A stretch of DNA of 64,000 nt from Pseudothermotoga_B sp051235805 (GCF_051235805.1 NZ_JBPNXV010000001.1:1488001-1552000); one strand, 5' to 3'; counted from the stretch's first letter, positions 1 to 8,645 are shown. Numbers and translations are program-made. Notes: generated by a model from the letters alone, not told the origin.

Positions 1-976
1 CAGGTTCTGGAAGTTTCCTTGGGGTCGACGTAGATTACTGGTATTCCAGCAAAAGCAGCTTTGTACTCGATGAATGAAGCTAACTCTCGAAAATTCCAAC
101 CCGACATCATACGGTTGAATTTCTTGGAACCTTTAACTCGTTCACGGATTCCACGCAAGTTCTCCAAAGCAATGGCTTTACTTTCGGCTTTTGCAATTCC
201 TACAATACGTTTGGAGATACAGTGGTTGATATACTGCATCCACCTGCGCTCATGCCCTGCTTCCTTTTTAACACGAGCAAGCCGACCTGCTTTTTGGAGT
301 GCTTTGCGTCGCTCTGCCCAACGTTCTTTTCGCCACCTGATTTGACGACCATTGAAGAACACGTTGTTGGACAATACGGCAAGCTTTACTATGCCAAAAT
401 CGACCCCAATTATACCGCCTGGCTCTTCCATATGTGTTTCATAAATCAGTGATACAGAGACGTACCACTCACCTTTTTGTTTTGCCATATCTCCATGGAT
501 CCTTGACGGCAGGAACCTCCTGCCAGGTCCTGAAGCTTTTTAACGTGGTATGCAGAAGCAAAGAAAGGTACAGTTATCTGACTTCTGCCTGAGGAAACTG
601 GAAATTTGATGACCCACGTGCCAGAAGGAAGCTGGTCAAGTGAGTAGCAATCCTGTCGCACCATTACCGGAACCGCTTTTTTGAAATCAGGAAAGCTGGC
701 TTTTTTGCCCTTTTTCTTTTGAGAAATGTAAGATCGGTAGACAGACAGTGCTTTAAGCATAGCACATTGGAGCGTAGCTCGGTTGAGATCGAACAGTTTG
801 CATGCCTCTTTGTAGGTCGCTCGGTTCAAATGTGCCCGACTAGTAGTCTTTATTTTTTCAGCCTGCTCCAAGAACCAAGAGCAAGCTTAATGATACGTGT
901 CCAGCATACGTACCAGCTTCTCAAGCTTGCCTTTATTAGGAGGTAGAAGCTTTATTTTGATAGCTACTGTCTGCAC
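1..976 (-). pseudogene. tnpB: Degenerate TnpB (IS200/IS605 OrfB-type) gene, truncated by the window edge
   Basis: On the minus strand a GTG at 976 with AGGAG upstream opens a TnpB-like reading frame. The frame is broken twice: an in-frame TAA at 889-887, and a frameshift somewhere near 520-490. After the shift the frame again reads as TnpB, with the RuvC-I motif GVDFGIVKLAV and the RuvC-II motif ALENLRG. It then runs off the window just before the expected zinc-finger cysteines. TnpB is the RNA-guided nuclease carried by IS200/IS605 and IS607 elements. With two lesions this copy is very unlikely to be active. No tnpA is visible in the window. Confidence 0.85.
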
Positions 977-1042
977 CTAACATCTCCTCCGGTTTGCTTA
1001 AATCATAGCACAAACGGGAAGAAATTAAACCACCATTCATCA

Positions 1043-1058
1043 TTCGATTGAAATCGAA
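1043..1058. repeat. Small perfect hairpin (TTCGAT-TGAA-ATCGAA)
   Basis: A 6-bp stem with a 4-nt loop lies between the decayed tnpB and ddl. IS200/IS605 elements carry subterminal hairpins, so this could be an element end, but so short a hairpin can also arise by chance. The interval 977-1111 holds nothing else I can support beyond the ddl ribosome binding site. Confidence 0.25.
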
Positions 1059-1111
1059 GGCATTCTGGCGGAAGTTTTGTAAAATACTCTATAGGGAAAG
1101 GAGCATCTCAT

Positions 1112-2005
1112 GTGAAAATAGCTGTATTACTCGGTGGAGTATCACGTGAAAGACCGATATCGTTGAAGAGTGGAGAAAATGTGCTCAAAGCGCTGAGAAA
1201 ACTCGGTCATGAAGCAGTTGCAGTTGATGTGAACGGAGATTTTCTTCAGATTGCCCCAGAGCTCAAGAAATTCGATCTCGTTTTCAATGCCCTTCATGGG
1301 CAGTTTGGAGAAGATGGCGTGATCCAGGCCATTCTTGATTGGCTTGGCATAAAGTATACAGGATCAAAGGTGCTTTCGAGCGCTATTTGTTTCGACAAAG
1401 TCATGACATATCGCACTTTGAATGGCGCCGTTGAATATCCCGAGTACACTCTCACAACTACACCCCTTAGAGAATCACCCTTTGGCTATCCGTGTGTCGT
1501 CAAACCCAGGAGAGAAGGTTCAAGTATAGGTGTCCACATATGCGATGATGGAGAAGAACTTTACCAAGCATTATTTGAAGAGCTCTCGAGATACGGAGAA
1601 ATGATAGTGCAGAGATATATACAGGGCAGGGAATTGACTGTTTCCATACTGGAGATGGATGGAAAACCACAGGTATTACCAATTCTCGAACTGAAGCCGA
1701 AAAGGAGATTTTACGATTACATTGCAAAGTACACCCCACAGATGACAGAGTTTATCCTACCGGCACCTTTGTCCAAGCAAGAAGAAGATCGGGTGACAAA
1801 GTCTGCACTCAAGGCATATGAAATGTGTGAATGCGAAGGATTCGCCAGAGTTGATGGCATACTCAAGGACAACGTTTTCTACGTGCTTGAACTGAACACC
1901 ATACCAGGTCTCACAGATCTGAGTGATCTTCCGGCTTCTGCAAAGGCAGCAGGGATGAATTTTGAAGAACTGATAGATGTTATAATTCGCACGGTGGTGA
2001 AGTGA
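1112..2005 (+). CDS. ddl: D-alanine--D-alanine ligase
   Basis: ATP-grasp enzyme that joins two D-alanines for the peptidoglycan stem peptide in the cytoplasm. The 297 residues match the short bacterial Ddl form. The N-terminal motif GGVSRERPISLKSG (residues 8-21), an ALHGQFGEDG segment, the ATP-binding VVKPRREGSSIGV stretch near residue 130 and the C-terminal ELNTIPGLTD metal/substrate motif are all present. The start is GTG, with AAAGGAG about 8 nt upstream. The stop codon abuts the TTG start of the next gene, so the two are probably co-transcribed. Confidence 0.96.
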   Translation: MKIAVLLGGVSRERPISLKSGENVLKALRKLGHEAVAVDVNGDFLQIAPELKKFDLVFNALHGQFGEDGVIQAILDWLGIKYTGSKVLSSAICFDKVMTYRTLNGAVEYPEYTLTTTPLRESPFGYPCVVKPRREGSSIGVHICDDGEELYQALFEELSRYGEMIVQRYIQGRELTVSILEMDGKPQVLPILELKPKRRFYDYIAKYTPQMTEFILPAPLSKQEEDRVTKSALKAYEMCECEGFARVDGILKDNVFYVLELNTIPGLTDLSDLPASAKAAGMNFEELIDVIIRTVVK

Positions 2006-3046
2006 TTGAAAGTACTTGTCAGAACAGCTTCGTTGGCTCACTGGCTGAGATTTTGTGACAAGATCATGGGCTCTTCGGAGTACAGTTTTGGAAATGTCTT
2101 TCTATCTTACAAAAACGGTCTTGTCCTGAAGGTTACCGATGGGTGTGTCACCGCGTGGATGAAGATCACCAATTGTGAACCTTTTTACGGTGAGGTTCAG
2201 GTTCCACTGAAGCTTTTGAAGGGTTTTTTGGTCGGTGAAAAGGCTGAGGAAGTCGAAATCCAAGTTTTGGGCGATCAGATTGTTTTACACGGTTACCAAG
2301 AAACCCTTCGAATAAGGGTCTCTCAGCCGAAGGAAAGAGAGCATATGAAACCGTTCAAAGAAGTTGCAACGATGAAGATCAGAGAGTTCATGATATTTCT
2401 CGATTTTGTTACAGCAGCGCTGGAAGAAGGGGATATGACACAGATAGAATCATTCGACGATTCTCTTTTGCTGATCGCTTCTTCGAAAACAATAGTGAGC
2501 TTGTGCAAGATTCAAAACAGCGTCAAAGGCGATTTTGCTTTTTCGATTCCCTACATGAGCAGCAGACATGTCGTAAAAGCACTCAAGGTTTATCAAAGAG
2601 ATGGTCCAATGACTCTGGCAGTAGGTGATGCGTGGCTCAGTTTGATATCTGAAGACTTTGCAATGCAGATATGCGGTGAAAACAGCACGCATCAAAAGGA
2701 GATTCAACAGATAGTCACAACTCAACAGAAACCTGAACAGCTGTACTCAGCCTTTGGAAAGTTTGTATCGAAGGCTGCTTGGCTTCTACCCAAAGACACG
2801 CCTTTGAGAATAACTGGAAGTGGCAAACAGATCGATTTCTATGGCTCTTATGGCACCGTTCAGTACAAAGCAGAACTCCAAATGGGTGTCAGTAAACCAT
2901 TTCAGGTGGAAGTTTCTCCACATAGGCTTCGCTCGGCTTTATCAAGAATGAGTGCGAAGTTGTTTCTCTCAGTCTTTGATGAATTCGTGAGAATAGAGGA
3001 CCAAAAGGGTAGATTTGTCATTGTGAGGAATTTTCGAGATCAATGA
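2006..3046 (+). CDS. Divergent DNA polymerase III beta-clamp-like protein
   Basis: A 346-residue protein starting with TTG directly after the ddl stop. The sequence falls into three weakly similar modules that follow the order of a bacterial sliding clamp. Residues about 1-115 form a beta-rich domain with the helix LKLLKGFLVG. Residues 125-235 include LLLIASSKTIVSL where DnaN has its ATDG-type strand, then an IPYMSSRHVVKAL helix. Residues 250-346 end in a helix followed by FVRIEDQKGRFVIVRNF, resembling the DnaN C-terminus. Identity to true DnaN is low and the usual VMP-type ending is absent. I infer a clamp-fold paralogue, not the main clamp. It could be an accessory clamp or a structural homologue with another role. 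The last 29 nt overlap a convergent gene. Confidence 0.6.
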   Translation: MKVLVRTASLAHWLRFCDKIMGSSEYSFGNVFLSYKNGLVLKVTDGCVTAWMKITNCEPFYGEVQVPLKLLKGFLVGEKAEEVEIQVLGDQIVLHGYQETLRIRVSQPKEREHMKPFKEVATMKIREFMIFLDFVTAALEEGDMTQIESFDDSLLLIASSKTIVSLCKIQNSVKGDFAFSIPYMSSRHVVKALKVYQRDGPMTLAVGDAWLSLISEDFAMQICGENSTHQKEIQQIVTTQQKPEQLYSAFGKFVSKAAWLLPKDTPLRITGSGKQIDFYGSYGTVQYKAELQMGVSKPFQVEVSPHRLRSALSRMSAKLFLSVFDEFVRIEDQKGRFVIVRNFRDQ

Positions 3047-3824
3047 TACACTTGTAAGCCTTTCTGACCCTGATGCATAACTCAGCACAACTTTGCTCCA
3101 CATCATAGCCATTCAAAAAACTCTCGTACGAAACCAAAAACGCCGTGAGGATCGATGAAAACCTTTTTAATTTCCCAACATTGCCCTGATAGGGCACGCC
3201 ATATCTTTTTCTGTACATTCTTGATATCTCTGCAAGTAACGGAGCATGATCTGGATTGAAGTCCTCTGGCAGTGTGAGAACACAGACGATGTGATCGTTT
3301 AACAGATGAACCGTGCAAAAGTCTATTTTCTTTCCATTCAACGTTCTGAGGTTCTCAAAATCTTCTTGGTCTATTCGTTCGGCAAATGAGAAGTTCTCTG
3401 TCCCGTAGACCTTTTCTTTTAAGATTTCTCTGTGCAGAAGTTCTTCAACACCAACGACGGCGAGTACTTTGCTCTGAAATGGAAGTCTGATGATACCAGA
3501 CTTCACAGGGTCTGGTTTGACACTGAAAAGATGCTGATAGAGTTTTTCGAGAAGCTCACAATCTACCGTCGAGCTGTAGATCATCAGGTTTTTTTCAAAA
3601 GGATCGACTATTGACAAACCCAGAGCGTATCTACCCTCTGTGTCGATTATCGAAAAGAGAGAAAAGTTTTCCTGTGAGGAAGCGACTGAAAGAAAGACAT
3701 GTCTTTGGTATTGATCTAACCTTTCTCTGTAGCTCTCAAGTTCGAAGACAGCTTCTTCAACTGGCAGTTCTTTTATGTTTTCCTTGAGGGTTTTGATTAT
3801 GTGATCTGGACCAATTGCTTTCAT
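3018..3824 (-). CDS. Unknown protein, third gene of the MoxR-VWA cassette
   Basis: 268 residues with no motif I recognise. It has no signal peptide or membrane segment, so it is probably cytoplasmic. The N-terminal 40 residues look helical and charged, the middle is mixed alpha/beta, and the C-terminal 60 residues are helical. Its ATG overlaps the stop of the upstream VWA gene by 4 nt (ATGA), implying translational coupling. MoxR-VWA pairs usually act as ATPase plus adaptor on a specific client, so this protein could be a client or accessory of that pair. That is inference from position only. The 3' end overlaps the convergent clamp-like gene by 29 nt. Confidence 0.75.
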   Translation of the reverse strand: MKAIGPDHIIKTLKENIKELPVEEAVFELESYRERLDQYQRHVFLSVASSQENFSLFSIIDTEGRYALGLSIVDPFEKNLMIYSSTVDCELLEKLYQHLFSVKPDPVKSGIIRLPFQSKVLAVVGVEELLHREILKEKVYGTENFSFAERIDQEDFENLRTLNGKKIDFCTVHLLNDHIVCVLTLPEDFNPDHAPLLAEISRMYRKRYGVPYQGNVGKLKRFSSILTAFLVSYESFLNGYDVEQSCAELCIRVRKAYKCIIDLENSSQ

Positions 3825-5008
3825 TGCAAGATCACCACACTCGATCGACCGTAAATCTTTCGAGCTTCGTTGACGAACTCTTCGCTGTGATGTTTTGACA
3901 GCACAAACAAAACACGTCTTTTCACAGAAGGAAGGTTGGTGTAACCATCTGTGAAGATTATCACACCTTCTGGACGGTGTTGATCTTGAAGATAGTCAAT
4001 GGCAGGTTGAAGATCTGTTTCACCACCACCCACAATTTCCATATTCTTATAAGTGCCCTTTGAGTATCTGATCTCAAGATTCACGGCACGATCTACTTGA
4101 ACTAATACAAGATCTGTATCGACATACCTTGAAAGTGCCTCTATTTCTGAGAAAAAATCGTCCAGTTCTTCGTTTATTATGCTGCCACTTGTATCGACCA
4201 CTATGGCTATCTTCGCTGTGTGTGAGGTTTTCCAACCGGGTTGTCCTTCATACCTTCTGTTGGGTTTGAGGACAGTTGCATACCTTTCTCCATACTCCGA
4301 AACGCCTGCGAAATTCCTTATCCTATCTCGCCAATTCAAAAGAGGCCTTGATATCGAAAGTTCGACCAATCTTTTCACCCCTGAAGGTAATTCGGAACCA
4401 TAGATGTTGAAGGCTTTACTCAAGTTACTCCTGTTCAACTCGAGAATCATGTCTATGTTCTCTGATTTGAAGAGTCCTTCGTGGTTGTCAGAGAACTGTT
4501 CTCTGAGTTCTGCCACGGGAACGATGTCAAATCTCTTGAGTTCTTCCATTCTCTGTAATATCCACTTATGGTACTCTTCAGCACTTTTATCCGGCATCCA
4601 ATCTGGTGGTAAGACAAACAGTCTCTCATTATCAACACCGTGTCCTTCCTCAATCAAAAGATTCAAAGGCACCCCAAAGGCTGAAAGCTGTGGTATATAC
4701 TGGTTGATTGCCGCATCCATTGCTAAGTCCCATATCATCCTATCTGCGTTGCTCTTCGGCTTTATGAGAAAATGGAGGTTTATCAGATGCATCAATTGAT
4801 GAACCAACATTGCTTGGACAAAATCGGGATCTCTGCTCAAGACCCACTCTGGGTTGTAATAAAGAACCGTCCTCGAATCTTGTGAGAAAGATAGCTCGAC
4901 GTTTCTGACATCTCTTGATGGTACGCGCGAGATGTTGAGCAAAAGATAGAGGTAAAAGGGCGATCTTCTTCCTAAATCCAATGCAATGCTTTCAAAATCA
5001 GATTTCAT
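3821..5008 (-). CDS. VWA-domain protein with N-terminal metallopeptidase-like domain (DUF2201 type)
   Basis: 395 residues. The N-terminal half resembles the putative metallopeptidase domain found in front of VWA domains. It has H70-Q-L-M-H74 and H79, followed by a WDLAMDAAINQY helix, but Gln replaces the catalytic Glu of HExxH. The C-terminal half is a von Willebrand A domain with an intact MIDAS: VVDTSGS, GGETDLQ and FTDGYTN. It follows the MoxR ATPase gene with an 11-nt overlap, the usual pairing in which the VWA protein links the ATPase to its target. It is probably cytoplasmic, since no signal peptide is seen. The role is inferred; the domain calls are firm. Confidence 0.85.
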   Translation of the reverse strand: MKSDFESIALDLGRRSPFYLYLLLNISRVPSRDVRNVELSFSQDSRTVLYYNPEWVLSRDPDFVQAMLVHQLMHLINLHFLIKPKSNADRMIWDLAMDAAINQYIPQLSAFGVPLNLLIEEGHGVDNERLFVLPPDWMPDKSAEEYHKWILQRMEELKRFDIVPVAELREQFSDNHEGLFKSENIDMILELNRSNLSKAFNIYGSELPSGVKRLVELSISRPLLNWRDRIRNFAGVSEYGERYATVLKPNRRYEGQPGWKTSHTAKIAIVVDTSGSIINEELDDFFSEIEALSRYVDTDLVLVQVDRAVNLEIRYSKGTYKNMEIVGGGETDLQPAIDYLQDQHRPEGVIIFTDGYTNLPSVKRRVLFVLSKHHSEEFVNEARKIYGRSSVVILQ

Positions 5009-6062
5009 CGAGAACTGACCTCACTTGCTCAAAGGTTGCAAGTTTCTCTACGAGCTTTTCGAAGAATCCAGAGTTGTTGTCACTACTTTGAGCTCTGTCG
5101 GTGATGTACCTCATTATCGCATAGAATGAATCCCTCGGGAGGATCGACACGAGTTCACTTATATTCTTTGCAACTGTGCTGATCTGAGATTGAAGCAATT
5201 CAACGGTCTGTTCATCCAATTTGGAGAAGTAATCTATCAAACGCAATGTCAGCGAATTTGCCTGATCAAAATTGTCCTTCAAAGCATTTTGTATTCCTTC
5301 CAACAAAACACGTTGGGGCGCAGGCACCGATTTATCGTAGCCGAAACTCACAAATGCCTTGGCTGCTTCAGGACCGAGTATTCCACTTGCTATGGTATAG
5401 CCGTATTTTCTTCGCTCATCCTCGTTCAATGTCCTGAGGACATTGCTGAGTTTGTACCAACTTCTGGGACTTGGTCTGAGCTCAACTCTCAGCGACATCG
5501 GAGAGTGTGTGTAGAGAAACTCAGGATATTCTTGTACAAAGCGAATTATGTTCTCCTCAACGTGATTTTGTCTTGCCCATCTTTGCCATTCCTGCAAAGA
5601 TGGCGAGATATCCAATACGAAAAAGCGTGAGATGAAGGCAGGATCGGTTATGAGATCAGCCTGATCGTATTCATCGTCTGGTGGGTTCATCGTAGCCATG
5701 ATCCAAATTCCCTCAGGGAGAATGTGGTTATGAATTCTCTTATCTATTACAAGTTGCATGATGGCGTTTCTGATGGACCTGTGAGCACGATTTATCTCAT
5801 CAAGGAGAATTATCGCATTACCATCTTCGGGCCACCAATCTGGCCTAAGGAAGACCGTTTGGTCGTTCTGCCGGGATGGAAGTCCTATTAAATCCCCTGG
5901 TTCCATTTGCGAAAGGACTAAGATGATGAGCTTTCTGTTGGTCTCTTGGGCTATTTCTCTCGCGATATCTGTCTTGCCTACGCCGAAATGGCCAACTAAG
6001 AGCGGTGATTCCCCTGCCTCCATAATCTTTCTACTGAGCAATTTGGCTTCTTCTACCGTCAA
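4998..6062 (-). CDS. MoxR-type AAA ATPase
   Basis: A 354-residue AAA+ ATPase of the MoxR group, which remodel or mature protein complexes together with VWA partners. Walker A is GHFGVGKT (residues 24-31), Walker B is AIILLDEINRA, sensor 1 follows in MATMNPP, and an arginine-rich C-terminal lid is present. The start is TTG at 6062 with AGGAGGTG a few bases upstream. It is the first gene of a three-gene overlapping set (ATPase, VWA/metallopeptidase-like, unknown). The substrate cannot be told from sequence. Confidence 0.93.
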   Translation of the reverse strand: MTVEEAKLLSRKIMEAGESPLLVGHFGVGKTDIAREIAQETNRKLIILVLSQMEPGDLIGLPSRQNDQTVFLRPDWWPEDGNAIILLDEINRAHRSIRNAIMQLVIDKRIHNHILPEGIWIMATMNPPDDEYDQADLITDPAFISRFFVLDISPSLQEWQRWARQNHVEENIIRFVQEYPEFLYTHSPMSLRVELRPSPRSWYKLSNVLRTLNEDERRKYGYTIASGILGPEAAKAFVSFGYDKSVPAPQRVLLEGIQNALKDNFDQANSLTLRLIDYFSKLDEQTVELLQSQISTVAKNISELVSILPRDSFYAIMRYITDRAQSSDNNSGFFEKLVEKLATFEQVRSVLDEI

Positions 6063-6238
6063 GGTTTACACCTCCTGTTGCATTATACTCTATTCAGAGA
6101 ATAGTACAACAGAAGATTGCGCAAAGCCACTCCATCTATACCGCTAAGAGCACATATCACCGTGTGGTGGTTCAGAACTCCTGCGTCTCGATAACTTTAA
6201 GATCTTGAAACTCTCAACAAATTGTGAAATTTTGGTCT

Positions 6239-6244
6239 TATAAT
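6239..6244 (+). promoter_or_regulatory. Probable -10 element of the rlmN operon
   Basis: A perfect TATAAT lies 22 nt before a possible CTG start of rlmN. The -35 region is poor; the best candidate is TCAACA with a 19-nt spacer. A start site near 6251 would place the 5' end just ahead of the GAGGTGA ribosome binding site. The interval 6063-6238 between the divergent MoxR gene and this element holds no gene. Confidence 0.4.
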
Positions 6245-6281
6245 TGAATCCGTGAGGTGAGTTCTTCTGAATATTCTCGGG

Positions 6282-7286
6282 ATGACATACGAAGAGTTGG
6301 TGGAAGTGATAAGAAAGCTCGGTGTGGAAAGATATCGAGCAGATCAGATATTGGATTGGCTCTATAAAAAACACGTCTTTGTCTTTGAAGAAATGACGAA
6401 CATCTCCAAGCAACACAGGCAGTTGCTGAAAGAAAACTTTTCTGTTCCACTGCCTCAGATTATCACTAAAAGAGTCTCGTCTCTGGATAGCACTACAAAG
6501 TATCTGTACCAACTCGAAGACGGCAACACTATAGAATCTGTTCTTCTGTTTCACGAAGGATATGCAACAGCTTGCATATCGACACAGGTAGGATGTCCTG
6601 TCAAGTGCGCCTTTTGTGCGACAGGTCAAAGTGGTTTTGTGAGAAATCTATCGGCTGCCGAGATAGTCTCTCAGGTTCTAGCGATTGAAGCAGATTCAAA
6701 ACAGACTGTGAGAAATATCGTGTACATGGGTATGGGAGAACCGCTCTTGAATTACGAGAATGTGCTGAAGAGTATCAGGATACTGATACACGAAAGGACT
6801 AAGAACTTAGGTGTGAGAAGAATAACCATAAGCACTGTAGGAATTCCAGATAAGATCTTGCAGCTTGCCGGAGAAGGGTTGGATTTGAATTTAGCGATAT
6901 CTTTGCACGCTGCTAGCGATGAGAAGAGAGACAAGATTATTCCCATGAACAAAAAGTACTCTATCGAAGAGATCCTTCACGCCGCGAGATTATATCAAGA
7001 AAAATCAGATCGCAGAGTAACGATAGAGTATATCCTCATCAAGGAATTCAATGACTTCGATGAAGATGCGAGAAGACTTGCGAGATTACTCAGCGGCATG
7101 AAAGTTTTTGTCAACTTGATACCTATAAACCCAGTTGTCACTGGGTTGGAAAAACCAACTCAGTGGAAGATAAACAGATTCAAGGAACTCTTAATCGATC
7201 ACGGCATTGAGGCAGAAGTGAGGTACGAGAAAGGGGCGGACATCGAAGCTGCATGCGGGCAACTGAGAATAAGAAATCTTCATTGA
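6282..7286 (+). CDS. rlmN: Dual-specificity rRNA/tRNA adenine-C2 methyltransferase RlmN
   Basis: Radical SAM enzyme that methylates C2 of A2503 in 23S rRNA and A37 in some tRNAs. The family CxxxCxxC cluster motif is C105-PVK-C109-AF-C112. The conserved Cys in GADIEAACGQLRIRNLH (C325) and an upstream Cys at 98 match the methyl-carrying and resolving cysteines. Length is typical. The ATG at 6282 has no ribosome binding site. An in-frame CTG at 6267, 6 nt after GAGGTGA, would add five residues (MNILG) and give a more usual RlmN N-terminus. The last codon and stop overlap the PASTA gene (TGATG). Confidence 0.95.
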   Translation: MTYEELVEVIRKLGVERYRADQILDWLYKKHVFVFEEMTNISKQHRQLLKENFSVPLPQIITKRVSSLDSTTKYLYQLEDGNTIESVLLFHEGYATACISTQVGCPVKCAFCATGQSGFVRNLSAAEIVSQVLAIEADSKQTVRNIVYMGMGEPLLNYENVLKSIRILIHERTKNLGVRRITISTVGIPDKILQLAGEGLDLNLAISLHAASDEKRDKIIPMNKKYSIEEILHAARLYQEKSDRRVTIEYILIKEFNDFDEDARRLARLLSGMKVFVNLIPINPVVTGLEKPTQWKINRFKELLIDHGIEAEVRYEKGADIEAACGQLRIRNLH

Positions 7287-7783
7287 TGAAGAGAATCCTT
7301 TCATTCGCTTTTTATTTCATCCTCGGTATCATTGTTGGAGCAGCTATATTCTTAGTTTGCTTTTCGATACGCCCTGAAGTAGTGAAGATACCAGATGTTA
7401 AAGGATTGAAGGTCGATCAAGCAATCGAAGTGTTAAAAGAGATTGGACTGAAGGTCGATAAGACCTTCGGTACTGGTGTCGTTGATCACACTTTTCCCAA
7501 CGCTGGTCAGACAGTTAGAAAGAACAGGGCAATAATACTGTTTCTTGGCGAACCGGAGTTGTTTGTGATTCCAGATCTCATCGGAGCACCAAAGGAGAGC
7601 GCAGTTCAGATACTTTCGAAGATTGGTTTTCAGGTCAGGGTAGTGGAGATGCCCTTCAAAGGCACCGATGGTAGGGTGATGGGTATCTATCCACCTGTTG
7701 GGAAATCACTGAAACGAGGTGAAGAGATTTCGATTTTAGTAGATTCAGGTGAACCAGAGGAGTTGATCATTTCTGAGAAATAG
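7286..7783 (+). CDS. Membrane-anchored PASTA-domain protein
   Basis: From the ATG that overlaps the rlmN stop (TGATG) the protein has 165 residues. A short basic N-terminus is followed by one transmembrane segment (about 5-25) and then two PASTA repeats, each starting with an IPD(V/L)xG motif (KIPDVKG and VIPDLIG). PASTA domains bind peptidoglycan fragments or beta-lactams outside the membrane. No kinase or transpeptidase domain is present. In Firmicutes the slot between rlmN and rsgA holds the PP2C phosphatase and PrkC/PknB kinase, whose extracellular part is made of PASTA repeats. A farther upstream ATG at 7253 would overlap rlmN by 34 nt and is less likely. Confidence 0.88.
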   Translation: MKRILSFAFYFILGIIVGAAIFLVCFSIRPEVVKIPDVKGLKVDQAIEVLKEIGLKVDKTFGTGVVDHTFPNAGQTVRKNRAIILFLGEPELFVIPDLIGAPKESAVQILSKIGFQVRVVEMPFKGTDGRVMGIYPPVGKSLKRGEEISILVDSGEPEELIISEK

Positions 7784-7793
7784 GGGTATCGTT

Positions 7794-8645
7794 GTGAAAT
7801 TCATGTCAAATGCCTTGATCGTCGAGGATATCAAAACCGGAGAACGAATCAGTTGTTATCTGAGGGGTCGTTTCAGAGTCCAAGAGGTGCGTCCCATTGT
7901 GGGTGATATAGTTGAATACACAAAGGTGCAAGACAAAGGTGTGGTGGAATCGATTCTGAAAAGGAAGAATGAGCTGGCAAAACCGAGAGTCGCCAACGTT
8001 GATCAGGTGGTGTGTGTCTACACGATCAAGAAGCCCGAGGTGCCACTACTTGTTTTCGACAAGCTTCTTGTTCTTGTAGAAGAAGCAAAGCTCAACGCCC
8101 TGATCGTTCTGAACAAGATAGATCTCCTCGAAGGACCCGAAAGAGAAATCAAGCGATATTTCGTTGATGTCTATTCAAAAATTTATCCAGTGATATGTAC
8201 AAGTGTCAAAACTAAAGAAGGCATAGAAGAACTGAAAGATCATTTCAAGGATAGATTGTCTGTTTTCGCTGGGCTTTCCGGTGTTGGCAAAAGCAGCTTG
8301 TTGAACTGCATCAGTCCAGGGATAAACTTGAGAACGCAAGATATATCTCAGAGAACAGACAGAGGAAAACATACAACGACGAGTGCAGAGCTTATTCGAT
8401 TGCCTTTTGGCGGACTCGTGGTAGACACACCTGGATTTTCTCTGATCGAAATAGATCACATAAAGCCAGAGAATTTGAAGTTTTATTTTCCTGAGATCGC
8501 AGAAAACAACAGTTGCCTCTTCAAGGATTGCAACCACATAGACGAACCAGGATGTAAGGTGAAGGAGTTAGTACAAGAAGGCAAAATTGCTAAGAGCAGG
8601 TATGAAAACTATTTGCAGATTTTTAGGGAAGTGATGGAACGATGA
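7794..8645 (+). CDS. rsgA: Ribosome small-subunit assembly GTPase RsgA (YjeQ)
   Basis: Circularly permuted GTPase that checks late 30S subunit maturation. An N-terminal OB-fold covers residues about 1-75. The G4 motif NKID comes before the G1 P-loop GLSGVGKSS and G3 DTPGF, the permuted order typical of the family. A C-terminal zinc-binding segment (CLFKDCNH...GC) is present. The start is GTG at 7794, 10 nt after the PASTA gene stop, and the 3' end overlaps rpe by 4 nt. It is slightly shorter than many RsgA proteins but complete. Confidence 0.96.
   Translation: MKFMSNALIVEDIKTGERISCYLRGRFRVQEVRPIVGDIVEYTKVQDKGVVESILKRKNELAKPRVANVDQVVCVYTIKKPEVPLLVFDKLLVLVEEAKLNALIVLNKIDLLEGPEREIKRYFVDVYSKIYPVICTSVKTKEGIEELKDHFKDRLSVFAGLSGVGKSSLLNCISPGINLRTQDISQRTDRGKHTTTSAELIRLPFGGLVVDTPGFSLIEIDHIKPENLKFYFPEIAENNSCLFKDCNHIDEPGCKVKELVQEGKIAKSRYENYLQIFREVMER

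Noticed and set aside
1048..1085. TTGAAA ... TAAAAT as a ddl promoter
   Set aside because: The spacer is 26 nt, too long for a normal housekeeping promoter.
6144..6629. 161-residue open frame on the minus strand
   Set aside because: Antisense to rlmN, with no ribosome binding site and low-complexity composition.
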